Source: Yoonia sp035117555
Lineage (GTDB): Bacteria; Pseudomonadota; Alphaproteobacteria; Rhodobacterales; Rhodobacteraceae
DNA length: 64,000 nucleotides
Direction of reading: 5' to 3'
Assembly (NCBI RefSeq): GCF_035117555.1
Contig: NZ_JAYKPK010000003.1
Span: 186,001-250,000, forward strand
The translations under genes and the position numbers were made by a program. This document shows positions 1 through 8,769 of this stretch, in pieces. Below the pieces are notes generated by a model. The model did not search any database. It was not told the DNA's origin and was given only the letters and a program-made list of their open reading frames with translations. Every line of letters begins with the position of its first letter. The stretch's first letter is position 1.

Positions 1-3
1 CGC

Positions 4-32
4 TTGACGGGGTCCGCCGCCACACTTAGAAG
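4..32 (+). promoter_or_regulatory. Probable sigma-70 promoter of tRNA-Asp
   Basis: TTGACG at 4-9 and TAGAAG at 27-32 are separated by exactly 17 bases. The box pair lies 36 bases before the first tRNA-Asp, a usual distance for a tRNA leader. This is a pattern match only; the start of the window cuts off anything further upstream. Confidence 0.45.
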
Positions 33-67
33 CGCCACACCAGCAGAGATGCTGGGAAAGCAGATGC

Positions 68-144
68 GCGGTTGTAGCTCAGTTGGTTAGAGTACCGGCC
101 TGTCACGCCGGGGGTCGCGGGTTCGAGCCCCGTCAACCGCGCCA
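68..144 (+). tRNA. tRNA-Asp (GTC), copy 1
   Basis: A 77-nt cloverleaf. The acceptor strands GCGGTTG (68-74) and CAACCGC (134-140) pair over 7 bp, followed by discriminator G and an encoded CCA. T8 and A9 are in place, the anticodon stem CCGGC/GCCGG encloses the loop CTGTCAC, so the anticodon is GTC (aspartate). The TPsiC arm holds GGTTCGAGCC. It is identical to the copy 183 bases downstream. A hairpin terminator lies between the two, so each copy is probably processed or transcribed separately. Confidence 0.97.
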
Positions 145-171
145 CTGCATTTCTCCAAAAACGACCAGAAC

Positions 172-206
172 ATGCCGCGCCAAAAAGCGCGGCATTTCGT
201 CTTTTT
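172..206 (+). terminator. Rho-independent terminator after tRNA-Asp copy 1
   Basis: A perfect 9-bp stem, ATGCCGCGC (172-180) with GCGCGGCAT (187-195), has a 6-base A-rich loop and is followed by TTCGTCTTTTT. It should end transcription from the first tRNA-Asp. Confidence 0.75.
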
Positions 207-250
207 GCAATTGACGCCCTAAGCATCCGCGATTATCCCGCCCCTCACGC

Positions 251-327
251 GCGGTTGTAGCTCAGTTGGTTAGAGTACCGGCCTGTCACGCCGGGGGTCG
301 CGGGTTCGAGCCCCGTCAACCGCGCCA
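251..327 (+). tRNA. tRNA-Asp (GTC), copy 2
   Basis: The same 77 bases as the copy at 68-144, including the GTC anticodon and encoded CCA. The flanking sequences differ, so only the gene itself is duplicated. It raises the dosage of the single aspartate isoacceptor. Confidence 0.97.
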
Positions 328-354
328 TTTTTCCAAGTTAGTTGTATGAGCAGG

Positions 355-392
355 TACCGGGTCAGCCGATTTGCATCGCACGCTGACCGGTA
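355..392. terminator. Bulged inverted repeat between tRNA-Asp and aldo/keto reductase
   Basis: TACCGG-G-TCAGC pairs with GCTGACCGGTA apart from one bulged G. It sits between the tRNA (plus) and the 3' end of the minus-strand reductase gene. No T-run follows on either strand, so a terminator role is only suggested by position. Confidence 0.3.
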
Positions 393-411
393 GCCCGGAT
401 CAGTGTTGCTG

Positions 412-1488
412 TTATTCAGCCCAGCCGGTCACATCATGGCCGCCGTAGATCATCTTCCGGATCATCTTTGTGCTCAGGTTTGCGGTGAACCCACCCGCCT
501 GTGCCGAGACCTGATCGAGTCGGTGCATCTGGTCGCCCGTCAATTTCACATCTGTCGCTGCGATGTTGCCGGTCAGCTGCGCCACGCTGCTGGCACCGAT
601 CAGTGTGGATGTCACCCCGCGCTGCGCGATGATCCAGGCGAGCGCGATCTGCGCAGGGGTGTGATCCTGTTCGGTGGCGATCTCTTTCAGCACTGCCAGA
701 ATGTCCCAGTTGCGATCACTGAACTTGCTGTCGCCAAAAGGATTCGCACCGCTCAACCGGCCGGTGCCGGAGGTATCGTCGCGCTTGTATTTCCCGGTCA
801 GAAAACCACCGGCAAGCGGGCTCCAAGGCATCACGCCCATACCGCCTTCGCGGGCGGCGGGGATATGTTCGGCCTCGATGTCGCGTGCGACAAGGGAATA
901 TTCCACTTGTATCGCGATCGGCCCCGGCACGCCGCGCAATTCGGCGATGGTTGCCGCCTTCATCGCCAGCCATGCGGGCATGTCGGAGAAGGCGTAATGG
1001 CGGATCTTGCCGCTGCGGACCAGATCGCCAAGTGTCTGGACGATTTCGCCAACCGGCGTGACACCGTCCCAGATATGCATCCAGTAAAGGTCGATGTAAT
1101 CGGTCCCCAGACGCTGCAGTGACGCATCCAGCGCGCGGTGGATGTTCTTGGCCCCGGCACCGCCGGCATGGGCATTGCCCGCGCGATCCTGATTGGCCGC
1201 AAGCGGACTGCGCGAGCCGTTGAAGCCGAATTTTGTCGCCAGCACGATATCATCGCGCGACCCGGTGTCCTTGATGAACTTGCCGACGAATTCCTCGCTG
1301 ACACCGCCGCTGTAGATATCCGCCGTATCGACAAAATTGCCGCCCGCGTCGCGATAGGCGTCGAAAATGGCGCGCGATTCTGCCTCATCCGCGCCCCAAT
1401 CGCCGGGGCCAAAGGTCATGGTGCCAAGGCACAAAGGGCTGACAACGAGGCCGGATCGGCCGAGGGCGCGGTAATGGGAAAGGGACAT
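412..1488 (-). CDS. Aldo/keto reductase
   Basis: A 358-residue NAD(P)H-dependent oxidoreductase with an (alpha/beta)8 barrel. The AKR catalytic tetrad is visible: Asp54 and Tyr59 in VDTADIYSGG, Lys86 in LATKFGFN, and His138 in YWMHIWDG. The cofactor-binding C-terminal part contains IGASSVAQL. The length is near the upper end for the family (usually 310-350). The physiological substrate cannot be read from the sequence; reduction of small aldehydes or ketones is usual. It is divergent from the TetR gene at 1552 and shares a 63-base intergenic region with it, so that regulator probably controls this gene in response to a reactive carbonyl or similar inducer (inference). Confidence 0.9.
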   Translation of the reverse strand: MSLSHYRALGRSGLVVSPLCLGTMTFGPGDWGADEAESRAIFDAYRDAGGNFVDTADIYSGGVSEEFVGKFIKDTGSRDDIVLATKFGFNGSRSPLAANQDRAGNAHAGGAGAKNIHRALDASLQRLGTDYIDLYWMHIWDGVTPVGEIVQTLGDLVRSGKIRHYAFSDMPAWLAMKAATIAELRGVPGPIAIQVEYSLVARDIEAEHIPAAREGGMGVMPWSPLAGGFLTGKYKRDDTSGTGRLSGANPFGDSKFSDRNWDILAVLKEIATEQDHTPAQIALAWIIAQRGVTSTLIGASSVAQLTGNIAATDVKLTGDQMHRLDQVSAQAGGFTANLSTKMIRKMIYGGHDVTGWAE

Positions 1489-1551
1489 GATGGCTCCAAT
1501 GTTTTATAGTGAACGATATGAAACCTATCCCCCGCTTGCAGGCGGACGTCA

Positions 1552-2226
1552 ATGACTTTATTAGTGGTCACTATGAAACATGAAGCAACCCACCCGCGCA
1601 AGACCGGACGCCCGCTGTCCTTTGATCGTGACGATGTTCTGAACAAAGCCATGCTGACGTTCTGGCAAAGCGGCTATGAAACGACCTCGATCTCCGATCT
1701 GACGGCAGCGATGGGGGTGACGGCACCCAGCCTTTATGCCGCCTTTGGCAACAAACAGCAGTTGTTTCTGGAGGCGATGCGCCGCTATGCGGGTGATCCT
1801 GTGGCCTTGGAACAAGACATCACTGCCGCGCCGACAGCGCATGACGCTGTTGCCGCGATGCTGCGCCGGGCGGCGCTGCTATATACCGGTGAGACGACAC
1901 CCCCCGGCTGCCTGCTGGCCAGCGCTGCCGCGACAGGGTCACCCGACGCGGCAGAGGTGCGCGCCGCGGTCGCCGCTGAACGGCGCGCAATCCGCGACAT
2001 GATCCAGCGCCGGATCGAGGTCGATATGGGGAGGGGGCTGCTGCCATCCGATACCGACCCCGCGCCGCTGGCCGATCTTGCAATTGCTGTGATGCAGGGC
2101 ATGTCTGTTCTGGCGCGTGATGGTGCGGATAGGGAGCGACTGCTGGCTGTCGCTGAGACGGCTATGCTGGGGTGGCGGGTGCCTGCGCGCACACACCCTA
2201 CCGACATTTCCATGCATCACCCGTAG
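1552..2226 (+). CDS. TetR/AcrR family transcriptional regulator
   Basis: A 224-residue one-component repressor. Residues about 17-70 hold the TetR DNA-binding domain: TGRPLSF, then a helix-turn-helix around TTSISDLTAAMGVTAPSLYAAF and the following NKQQLF. The C-terminal ligand and dimer domain is Ala-rich and not specific enough to name an inducer. Start choice is uncertain: ATG 1552 has AGGCGG six bases upstream, while in-frame ATG 1573 (MKHEATHP) has no clear ribosome site but directly follows the operator-like palindrome. Its divergent neighbour is an aldo/keto reductase, the likely target. Confidence 0.88.
   Translation: MTLLVVTMKHEATHPRKTGRPLSFDRDDVLNKAMLTFWQSGYETTSISDLTAAMGVTAPSLYAAFGNKQQLFLEAMRRYAGDPVALEQDITAAPTAHDAVAAMLRRAALLYTGETTPPGCLLASAAATGSPDAAEVRAAVAAERRAIRDMIQRRIEVDMGRGLLPSDTDPAPLADLAIAVMQGMSVLARDGADRERLLAVAETAMLGWRVPARTHPTDISMHHP
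1562..1573. promoter_or_regulatory. Candidate TetR operator
   Basis: TAGTG-GT-CACTA is a perfect 5+5 inverted repeat. A lone TAGTG half-site followed by AAC lies at 1507-1511, just before the reductase start. The palindrome overlaps the beginning of the TetR reading frame if translation starts at 1552, or abuts the ATG at 1573. Confidence 0.4.
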
Positions 2227-2247
2227 GGTGCGTGCGGGCACGCACCC
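2226..2247. repeat. Perfect 10-bp inverted repeat between convergent genes
   Basis: GGGTGCGTGC-GG-GCACGCACCC overlaps the last base of the tetR stop codon and ends seven bases before the dipeptidase stop. It may act as a two-way transcription stop, although no T-tract follows. A related CACACACCCTACC string lies inside the tetR 3' end. Confidence 0.5.
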
Positions 2248-2253
2248 CCCGCA

Positions 2254-3627
2254 TCAAGCCGTCATTTCATGCAGAATCCGCGCCCAGGACCGGATGCCTT
2301 TGTGAAAGGACGACAGGTCGTATTTCTCATTGGGGGAATGGATCTGGTCATTATCCTTGCCAAAACCGATCAGCATCGCATCCATGCCAAGGATATCCTT
2401 GAAATAGGCGGCAATCGGGATCGATCCGCCAGAGCCGACATAGGCCGCCGCATTGGGCCATTCATCTGACAGCGCTTTGCGCGCTTGATCAAAGGCCGGG
2501 TGGGTCGTGGTCATCTGTCCGGCGGCGCTGGCACCATGCGGTGCAAATGTCACGCTGCAATCTGCGGGGATCATGTCCTGCACCATTTTGCGGAATGCGT
2601 CGCGGATCGCCAAAGGGTCCTGCGTGCCGACGAGGCGGAACGAAATCTTCGCATGGGCCTCTGACGGCAGCACGGTCTTGAACCCGTCGCCGGTATAGCC
2701 GGACCACATGCCGTTGACCTCACAGGTCGGGCGCGACCAGATCATCTCCAACGGGCGGCGGCCCTTTTCACCGGCGGGGATAGACAGGCCGACGTCACCC
2801 AGAAACGCCGTTTCGTCGAATTTCAGATCATCCCAGGCCGCAGCTAGTTCATTCGACAGCTCTGGCACGCCGTCATAGAAACCCGGTACGGTGATCCGCC
2901 CGTCCTCATCATGCAGCGCCGCGATCACCTTTGCCAGCACACGCGCCGGGTTCATTGCCAAGCCGCCATACATGCCAGAATGGAGGTCCTTATTCGGGCC
3001 TTTGATGGTGATCTCTTCACCCAACAGTCCGCGCAATTGCGTGATGATCGCGGGCGTGCTGTCGCCATAAAGCCCGGTATCGCAGATCAGTGCGATATCG
3101 GCGGTCAGTTCCTTGATATTGTCTTTCATGAAGGGGACCAGCGATGGGGAGCCTGATTCCTCCTCGCCCTCAAAGAACAAGGTGATATTGCCGGGCAGGG
3201 TGCCATGCACGGCTTTCCAGGCGCGGCAAGCCTCGACAAAGGTCATCAGCTGGCCTTTGTCATCCGATGTGCCACGGCCCCGGATCACTTTTCCGTTGGG
3301 CGTTTCCTCGACCTGCGGATCAAACGGATCGCGGTCCCACAGGTGCAGCGGATCAACGGGTTGCACATCGTAATGGCCATAGAACAGCACATGCGGACCG
3401 TCGCCGCCGCTATGCGCGACGACCATCGGGTGGCCGGGGGTTTCGCGTTTTGAGGCGGTAAACCCCATCGAGATCAGATCCGCCACCAGCCAGTCGGCGG
3501 CCGTGTCACAATCAGCTTTATAGGCTGGATCAGTCGAAATTGACGGGATGCGCAGCAATTCTTTCAGCCGTTCGACAGATTGCGTCAGATCGTCATCAAT
3601 GCGGGCAAGGACGGGTTCAAGGGTCAT
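2254..3627 (-). CDS. M20 family dipeptidase (CNDP/DapE-like metallopeptidase)
   Basis: A cytosolic zinc-dependent peptidase of about 457 residues that probably hydrolyses dipeptides or small peptides. Metal-site motifs are in order: YGHYDVQP (His and Asp ligands), GRGTSDDKGQ (bridging Asp), FEGEEESGSPS (catalytic Glu and ligand), ALICDTGL (Asp ligand) and a C-terminal DQIHSPNEKYD (His ligand). The dimerisation lobe begins at LHSGMYGG. Length fits the M20 dipeptidase family. I chose ATG 3627 because its reverse-strand leader carries AAAGG about seven bases before; an in-frame ATG at 3642 adds five residues and lacks a ribosome site. It is convergent with tetR. Substrate specificity is not resolvable. 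Confidence 0.9.
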   Translation of the reverse strand: MTLEPVLARIDDDLTQSVERLKELLRIPSISTDPAYKADCDTAADWLVADLISMGFTASKRETPGHPMVVAHSGGDGPHVLFYGHYDVQPVDPLHLWDRDPFDPQVEETPNGKVIRGRGTSDDKGQLMTFVEACRAWKAVHGTLPGNITLFFEGEEESGSPSLVPFMKDNIKELTADIALICDTGLYGDSTPAIITQLRGLLGEEITIKGPNKDLHSGMYGGLAMNPARVLAKVIAALHDEDGRITVPGFYDGVPELSNELAAAWDDLKFDETAFLGDVGLSIPAGEKGRRPLEMIWSRPTCEVNGMWSGYTGDGFKTVLPSEAHAKISFRLVGTQDPLAIRDAFRKMVQDMIPADCSVTFAPHGASAAGQMTTTHPAFDQARKALSDEWPNAAAYVGSGGSIPIAAYFKDILGMDAMLIGFGKDNDQIHSPNEKYDLSSFHKGIRSWARILHEMTA

Positions 3628-3867
3628 GGATGGGCCTTTCATTTATCATCACGCGCAGGGTTGACCTGTTCGCGGGCAAGGTCAATGGCTGGCGGCGGGA
3701 TAGGTTGATCCAGATCATGGCACCCGCCCAAGGCGTGGATTAGACGCAACCGGGCAGGGGGCGACAGTTTGTAGCGTCTTGCCCGGGCGCGATCTGCCCT
3801 ATATGCAGTTTAGAACGATTCAAGGCGCCGCCAAACCGGTGCCCTGACCTAAGAAAAGGACGAATTG

Positions 3868-5091
3868 GTGGATTATAACGCCCAATTGGATATCGCAATC
3901 AACCGCTTGCACGAAGAAGGCCGGTATCGGACCTTTATTGATATTGAACGCAAGCGCGGTCAGTTTCCCCACGCGACCTGGGTCAAGTCCGATGGGTCCG
4001 AAACCCCGGTGACGGTCTGGTGCGGCAATGATTATCTTGGCATGGGCCAGCATCCGGTGGTTCTGGCTGCGATGCATGAGGCGATTGACGCCACCGGCGC
4101 AGGCTCGGGCGGGACACGCAATATCTCTGGCACCACCGTATATCACAAACGGCTTGAGGCTGAACTCGCCGATCTGCATGGCAAGGAAGCCGCGCTTTTG
4201 TTCACCAGCGCCTATAACGCCAATGACGCCACGCTCAGCACTCTGCCGAAACTCTTTCCTGGGCTGATCATTTACTCTGACGCGCTGAACCATGCCTCCA
4301 TGATCGAGGGCGTGCGGCGCAACGGCGGGGCCAAGCGGATTTTCCGCCATAACGATGTGGCGCATCTGCGCGAATTGCTGGCGGCGGATGATCCGGCTGC
4401 GCCGAAACTGATCGCGTTTGAGTCGATCTATTCGATGGATGGTGACTTCGGCCCGATCAAGGCGATCTGCGATCTGGCCGATGAATTCGGCGCGCTGACC
4501 TATTGCGATGAAGTCCATGCCGTTGGCATGTATGGCCCGCGCGGTGGCGGTGTGGCGGAACGCGACGGGCTGATGCACCGGCTCGATATCATCAACGGAA
4601 CATTGGCCAAGGCTTATGGCGTGGTGGGCGGCTATATCGCCGCTTCGACCAAGATGTGCGATGCGGTGCGGTCCTATGCGCCCGGGTTCATCTTTACCAG
4701 CAGCCTGCCACCGGCAGTCGCAGCGGCGGCGGCGGCATCCGTGGCGCATCTGAAAACCGACCAGGCCTTGCGCGAACAGCATCAGACACAGGCGAAAATC
4801 CTGAAACTGCGGCTCAAAGGATTGGGCTTGCCGATTATCGACCATGGCAGCCATATTGTGCCGCTGATTGTGGGTGATCCGAAACACACCAAGAAGTTGT
4901 CTGATATGCTTTTGTCAGAATTCGGCATTTATGTGCAGCCAATCAATTTCCCCACCGTGCCACGCGGCACCGAACGGTTGCGGTTTACCCCGTCGCCGGT
5001 GCATGGACCGCGTGAAATGAATGCGCTTGTCGGCGCTTTGGATGGTTTATGGTCACATTGTGCGCTGAACCGGGCTGAGTTGGCGGGTTAA
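3868..5091 (+). CDS. hemA: 5-aminolevulinate synthase
   Basis: A PLP enzyme condensing glycine and succinyl-CoA to 5-aminolevulinate, the entry to haem (and in phototrophs bacteriochlorophyll) synthesis by the C4 route typical of Alphaproteobacteria. The start is read as GTG 3868 (MDYN), with AGGA seven bases upstream; a TTG three bases earlier would add one residue. Visible motifs are WCGNDYLGMGQHP, GAGSGGTRNISGT, YCDEVHAVGMYG and the PLP lysine 248 in NGTLAKAYGV. The 407-residue length and sequence closely resemble Rhodobacter HemA. It is monocistronic: an inverted repeat TTGACC-N13-GGTCAA lies at 3661-3685 in the 240-base leader, but it does not match the FNR spacing, so its role is unknown. 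Confidence 0.97.
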   Translation: MDYNAQLDIAINRLHEEGRYRTFIDIERKRGQFPHATWVKSDGSETPVTVWCGNDYLGMGQHPVVLAAMHEAIDATGAGSGGTRNISGTTVYHKRLEAELADLHGKEAALLFTSAYNANDATLSTLPKLFPGLIIYSDALNHASMIEGVRRNGGAKRIFRHNDVAHLRELLAADDPAAPKLIAFESIYSMDGDFGPIKAICDLADEFGALTYCDEVHAVGMYGPRGGGVAERDGLMHRLDIINGTLAKAYGVVGGYIAASTKMCDAVRSYAPGFIFTSSLPPAVAAAAAASVAHLKTDQALREQHQTQAKILKLRLKGLGLPIIDHGSHIVPLIVGDPKHTKKLSDMLLSEFGIYVQPINFPTVPRGTERLRFTPSPVHGPREMNALVGALDGLWSHCALNRAELAG

Positions 5092-5204
5092 CGCTTATTG
5101 CCGATGTGCAAGCGCAGCGCCGTCATGCTATTGCTTTGCAAGGCGATCCTGTCGAATTGATTCGGGCGACAGGGTGCCTTGGGCTCTAAGCGACGGGACT
5201 GTCG

Positions 5205-6395
5205 ATGATCGGAAAGACCTTCAGGCGTGCCAGCGCGGCGGAGGACGTTCAAGCCAAAGGGTTTGACGACTACGAGTTGCGTCTGGGCGACCTTATGCGC
5301 GGTGAACGTGCAACCCTTGGGAAAAGCCTGCTCGATGTGCAGCGCGAATTGAAGATCAAGGCAGCCTATATCGCGGCAATTGAGAATGCTGATCCCTCTG
5401 CCTTTGACACGCCAGGGTTTATTGCCGGTTATGTGCGGTCCTATGCGCGCTATCTGCGGATGGACCCGGATGCAGCCTTTGCCAGCTTTTGCAAGGAAAG
5501 CGGTTTTGTCACTGCCCATGGCATGTCCGCTGAAGCCTCATCCTTGAAAAACCGTACCGCTGATGTCAGCCGGATGCCCGCGGGCAAGGACATCTTCCTG
5601 TCGTCGCGTACGCCGTTCATTCCGGCAAAGGAATCGATTTTCGCGCAGATCGAATTGCGCGCCATCGGTTCGGCGCTGGTGCTGATCGCCATGATGGGCG
5701 GTCTGGGCTATGGCGGCTGGACTGTCCTGCAAGAGGTGCAGCGGGTCCAGTTTGCGCCTGTCGAACAGGCTCCTGTTGTGGTCTCTGATCTCGACCCGCT
5801 GGCAGGCAGTGCCAATGTGATCGAAACCAGCGACGCGCTTGGTGGCATGATGCTGCCCGCGCCAGAGGCGCTGGACAGGCTTTACCGCCCGCAGGCGCTT
5901 GACGTGCCGGTGCTTGTTGCGCGCGATACGCCGATTTCGACGTTGAACCCGCAGATGATTGGCGCTTTGGCGCCTGAGGCGCAGGGGTCCCCCGTGCGCG
6001 AAGTCGCGGAAACCGATGCCGAGATCGTGAGCCCCAGCATTCAGGTCGTCGAACCGCCGGTCGCAGAGGTGCAATTGGTCGCGGCCCGTCCCGCTTGGGT
6101 ACGTGTGCAGGCCGCCGATGGCGTCGTCCTGTTTGAAGGGATCATGGAGCCGGGCCAGAATTTTACCCTGCCTGCCACCGAAGAACCCGCCACCCTGCGC
6201 GTGGGCGAAAGCGGCGCGATGTATTTCGCCGTGAATGGCACCCATTACGGCCCTGTCGGGCAACGTGGTGTCGTGACTTCGAACGTCGTTCTGTCTGCCG
6301 ATAACCTGACTGAAAGCTACGCGCTGGCCGATCTGGAAAGCGACAATGATCTGGCCGAAATCGTCCGCGTGGCCGAGGCTGTGACCGATCAATAG
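5205..6395 (+). CDS. RodZ-like helix-turn-helix membrane protein (DUF4115)
   Basis: A 396-residue single-pass protein. Residues 25-88 form an HTH_25-type domain (LGDLMRGERATLGKSLLDVQ, later FIAGYVRSYARYL). One membrane helix spans about 153-175. A periplasmic linker is rich in Pro, Ala and Glu, and a C-terminal DUF4115 beta domain begins near RPAWVRVQAADG and contains MYFAVNG. This is the RodZ layout: cytoplasmic domain binding MreB, periplasmic domain contacting the elongasome. It lies directly upstream of ispG, 72 bases away, the same order found with rodZ and ispG in many proteobacteria (established context). It may shape cells rather than regulate transcription. Confidence 0.85.
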   Translation: MIGKTFRRASAAEDVQAKGFDDYELRLGDLMRGERATLGKSLLDVQRELKIKAAYIAAIENADPSAFDTPGFIAGYVRSYARYLRMDPDAAFASFCKESGFVTAHGMSAEASSLKNRTADVSRMPAGKDIFLSSRTPFIPAKESIFAQIELRAIGSALVLIAMMGGLGYGGWTVLQEVQRVQFAPVEQAPVVVSDLDPLAGSANVIETSDALGGMMLPAPEALDRLYRPQALDVPVLVARDTPISTLNPQMIGALAPEAQGSPVREVAETDAEIVSPSIQVVEPPVAEVQLVAARPAWVRVQAADGVVLFEGIMEPGQNFTLPATEEPATLRVGESGAMYFAVNGTHYGPVGQRGVVTSNVVLSADNLTESYALADLESDNDLAEIVRVAEAVTDQ

Positions 6396-6467
6396 ACGCA
6401 GCCGCTTGCCCCGCGCGGGTGGGCGGCTTAGGTTGCGGGTGAACCGCAATCTGCTGAAAGCGATCCG

Positions 6468-7592
6468 ATGTCTTTGAACCATATCCGCCCTTGGCGGAAT
6501 ATCGAACGCCGCAAATCCCGTCAGATCATGGTCGGCAATGTCCCGGTCGGTGGCGATGCCCCGATCACGGTGCAGACCATGACCAACACCCTGACCACCG
6601 ACATCAAAGGCACGATTGCGCAAGTGCAGGCGGCAGCAGATGCAGGTGCGGATATCGTGCGGATTTCGGTGCCAGATGAGGAATCTTCGCGTGCGTTGAT
6701 AGAGATCGTGCGCAATGTCTCGGTCCCGATCGTGGCGGATATCCATTTCCACTACAAACGCGGGATTGAGGCGGCAGAGGCGGGGGCAGCCTGTCTGCGC
6801 ATCAACCCCGGCAATATCGGCGACGAACGCCGTGTGAAGGAAGTGATCCGCGCCGCGCGTGACAATAATTGTTCTATCCGCATCGGCGTGAATGCCGGAT
6901 CGCTGGAACGGCATCTGCTGGAAAAATACGGCGAACCTTGCCCCGATGCGATGGTGGAAAGCGGGCTGGATCACATCAAAATCCTGCAGGACAATGATTT
7001 CCATGAATTCAAGATTTCCTGTAAAGCCTCTGACGTTTTCATGGCCGCAGCCGCCTATCAGCAACTGGCCGAGGCGACCGATGCCCCGATCCATCTGGGC
7101 ATCACAGAGGCGGGCGGTCTGATCAGCGGCACCGTGAAATCCGCCATTGGCATGGGCAATCTGCTCTGGGCCGGGATCGGCGACACGATCCGCGTCAGTC
7201 TTTCCGCCGATCCGGTGGAAGAGGTCAAGATGGGGTTCGAAATCCTCAAATCCCTTGGCCTGCGCCACCGTGGCGTGAACATCATTTCCTGTCCGTCTTG
7301 CGCGCGGCAGGGGTTCGATGTGATCAAAACGGTCGAGGCGCTGGAAAAACGACTGGAACATATCAAGACCCCGATGTCGCTGTCGATCATCGGCTGCGTG
7401 GTGAACGGACCGGGCGAGGCGCTGATGACCGATGTCGGATTTACCGGCGGCGGGGCAGGGTCCGGCATGGTCTATCTGGCGGGCAAGCAGAGCCATAAGC
7501 AATCCAATGAAGACATGATCGAACATATCGTCGAACAGGTCGAAAAAAAGGCGGCAGAGATCGCCGCAAGGGACGATTTGGCCGCCGAATAA
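6468..7592 (+). CDS. ispG: 4-hydroxy-3-methylbut-2-enyl diphosphate synthase (flavodoxin)
   Basis: A 4Fe-4S enzyme of the non-mevalonate (MEP) isoprenoid pathway that reductively converts MEcPP to HMBPP. The N-terminal TIM barrel contains GADIVRISVPDE and VADIHFHYK, and the substrate-binding part contains LRINPGNIG. The cluster ligands are Cys275 and Cys278 (CPSCAR) and Cys310 (GCVVNGPGE), with the conserved Glu close behind. At 374 residues it is of the standard bacterial length without the plant insert. The gene follows the RodZ-like gene and precedes an aminotransferase by 31 bases, so the three may be co-transcribed. Confidence 0.97.
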   Translation: MSLNHIRPWRNIERRKSRQIMVGNVPVGGDAPITVQTMTNTLTTDIKGTIAQVQAAADAGADIVRISVPDEESSRALIEIVRNVSVPIVADIHFHYKRGIEAAEAGAACLRINPGNIGDERRVKEVIRAARDNNCSIRIGVNAGSLERHLLEKYGEPCPDAMVESGLDHIKILQDNDFHEFKISCKASDVFMAAAAYQQLAEATDAPIHLGITEAGGLISGTVKSAIGMGNLLWAGIGDTIRVSLSADPVEEVKMGFEILKSLGLRHRGVNIISCPSCARQGFDVIKTVEALEKRLEHIKTPMSLSIIGCVVNGPGEALMTDVGFTGGGAGSGMVYLAGKQSHKQSNEDMIEHIVEQVEKKAAEIAARDDLAAE

Positions 7593-7623
7593 GCCAGACG
7601 CGGACGCAGGAACGAGGCAGAGC

Positions 7624-8769
7624 ATGCGACACGCAAACCGCGGCGACGTGGACCCATTCATCGTCATGGATGTGATGGAGGCCGCCCGACAGGCAGAGGC
7701 CGCAGGCCGCCACATCATCCATATGGAAGTCGGCCAGCCCGGCACCGGCGCGCCATCCGCCGCGCGTGAAAAGCTGATCCGGGATATGGCCGAACCCCTT
7801 GGCTATACCGTGGGCCTTGGCCTGCCGGATCTGCGTGCGCGCATCGCGCAGCATTATGGCGATTGGTATGATCTGGACCTTGATCCGGCGCGCGTCGTCA
7901 TCACTTCGGGCGCATCGGGGGCCTTCCTGCTTGCGTTCTCCGCCCTGTTCGACAACGACGAACGTGTGGGCCTTGGCACGCCTTGCTATCCGTCCTACCG
8001 GCAAATCCTGCGCGCTGTCGGCCTGACCCCGGTCGATATCCCCACCAACCTCGCCGACCGTTTTCAGCCGCAACCCCATCATGTCGCTGAACATGATCTG
8101 GCAGGGCTGATCGTCGCATCCCCGGCCAATCCCACCGGCACGATGCTGGAAGCCGCGCAGATCAAGGCGCTGGCCGAAGCTTGCGCCGCCCGCGATGCCG
8201 CCTTTATCTCGGATGAGATTTACCACGGCATCGACTACGATCTGCGCCCCGTCTCCGCGCTGGAAGTCACGGATGAGGTTTATGTCGTGAATTCCTTTTC
8301 CAAATATTTCTCGATGACCGGCTGGCGCGTGGGTTGGATGGTGGTCCCGCAGGATCACGTCCGCCGGATCGAACGGCTGGCGCAGAATATGTTCATCTGC
8401 GCGCCCCATGCCGCGCAACGTCTGGCCCTTCATGCAATGGATTGCGCGCCCGAACTCGACGCCAATAAAGCCGTCTATGCCGCCAACCGCCAATTGATGA
8501 TCGACGGTCTGCGCGCGGCGGGGCTGGGGGCTTTTGCACCACCCGATGGGGCATTCTACATCTATGTCGATGTGTCCGCCTATACCGATGACGCGCGCCA
8601 GTTTGCCGCTGATATTCTGGATCATGCCGGTGTCGCTGTCACGCCCGGCCTCGATTTCGATGCCGCGCGGGGGCACCACTGGTTGCGGTTTTCCTATGCG
8701 CGCAGCACAGCGGATATCACCGAAGGTCTGGCCCGCATCGCCCGTTTCATGCAGGTGCGGCAGGCATGA
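7624..8769 (+). CDS. Class I/II pyridoxal-phosphate aminotransferase
   Basis: A fold-type I aminotransferase of 381 residues. The PLP lysine is Lys227 in NSFSKYFSMTGWRVGW; Asn169-Pro170 (SPANPTG), Asp197 and Tyr200 (SDEIYHG) are the usual cofactor contacts, and the substrate-carboxylate Arg sits near the C-terminus in WLRFSYAR. The protein resembles the aspartate/alanine aminotransferase group; the donor and acceptor pair is not determinable. Its last four bases overlap the start of the amidase gene (ATGA), showing translational coupling. Confidence 0.9.
   Translation: MRHANRGDVDPFIVMDVMEAARQAEAAGRHIIHMEVGQPGTGAPSAAREKLIRDMAEPLGYTVGLGLPDLRARIAQHYGDWYDLDLDPARVVITSGASGAFLLAFSALFDNDERVGLGTPCYPSYRQILRAVGLTPVDIPTNLADRFQPQPHHVAEHDLAGLIVASPANPTGTMLEAAQIKALAEACAARDAAFISDEIYHGIDYDLRPVSALEVTDEVYVVNSFSKYFSMTGWRVGWMVVPQDHVRRIERLAQNMFICAPHAAQRLALHAMDCAPELDANKAVYAANRQLMIDGLRAAGLGAFAPPDGAFYIYVDVSAYTDDARQFAADILDHAGVAVTPGLDFDAARGHHWLRFSYARSTADITEGLARIARFMQVRQA

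Noticed and set aside
68..327. Two tRNA-Asp copies as an integration site remnant (att duplication).
   Set aside because: Both copies are full-length and functional-looking, and no integrase or mobile gene is nearby; a simple gene duplication explains them.
3661..3685. TTGACC-N13-GGTCAA near hemA as an FNR site.
   Set aside because: The FNR/FnrL consensus is TTGAT-N4-ATCAA; the spacing here is far too long.
5538..7745. 735-codon minus-strand open frame across rodZ-like and ispG.
   Set aside because: Antisense to two clear genes; composition (excess His, Arg, Asp) and lack of any motif mark it as a codon-bias shadow.
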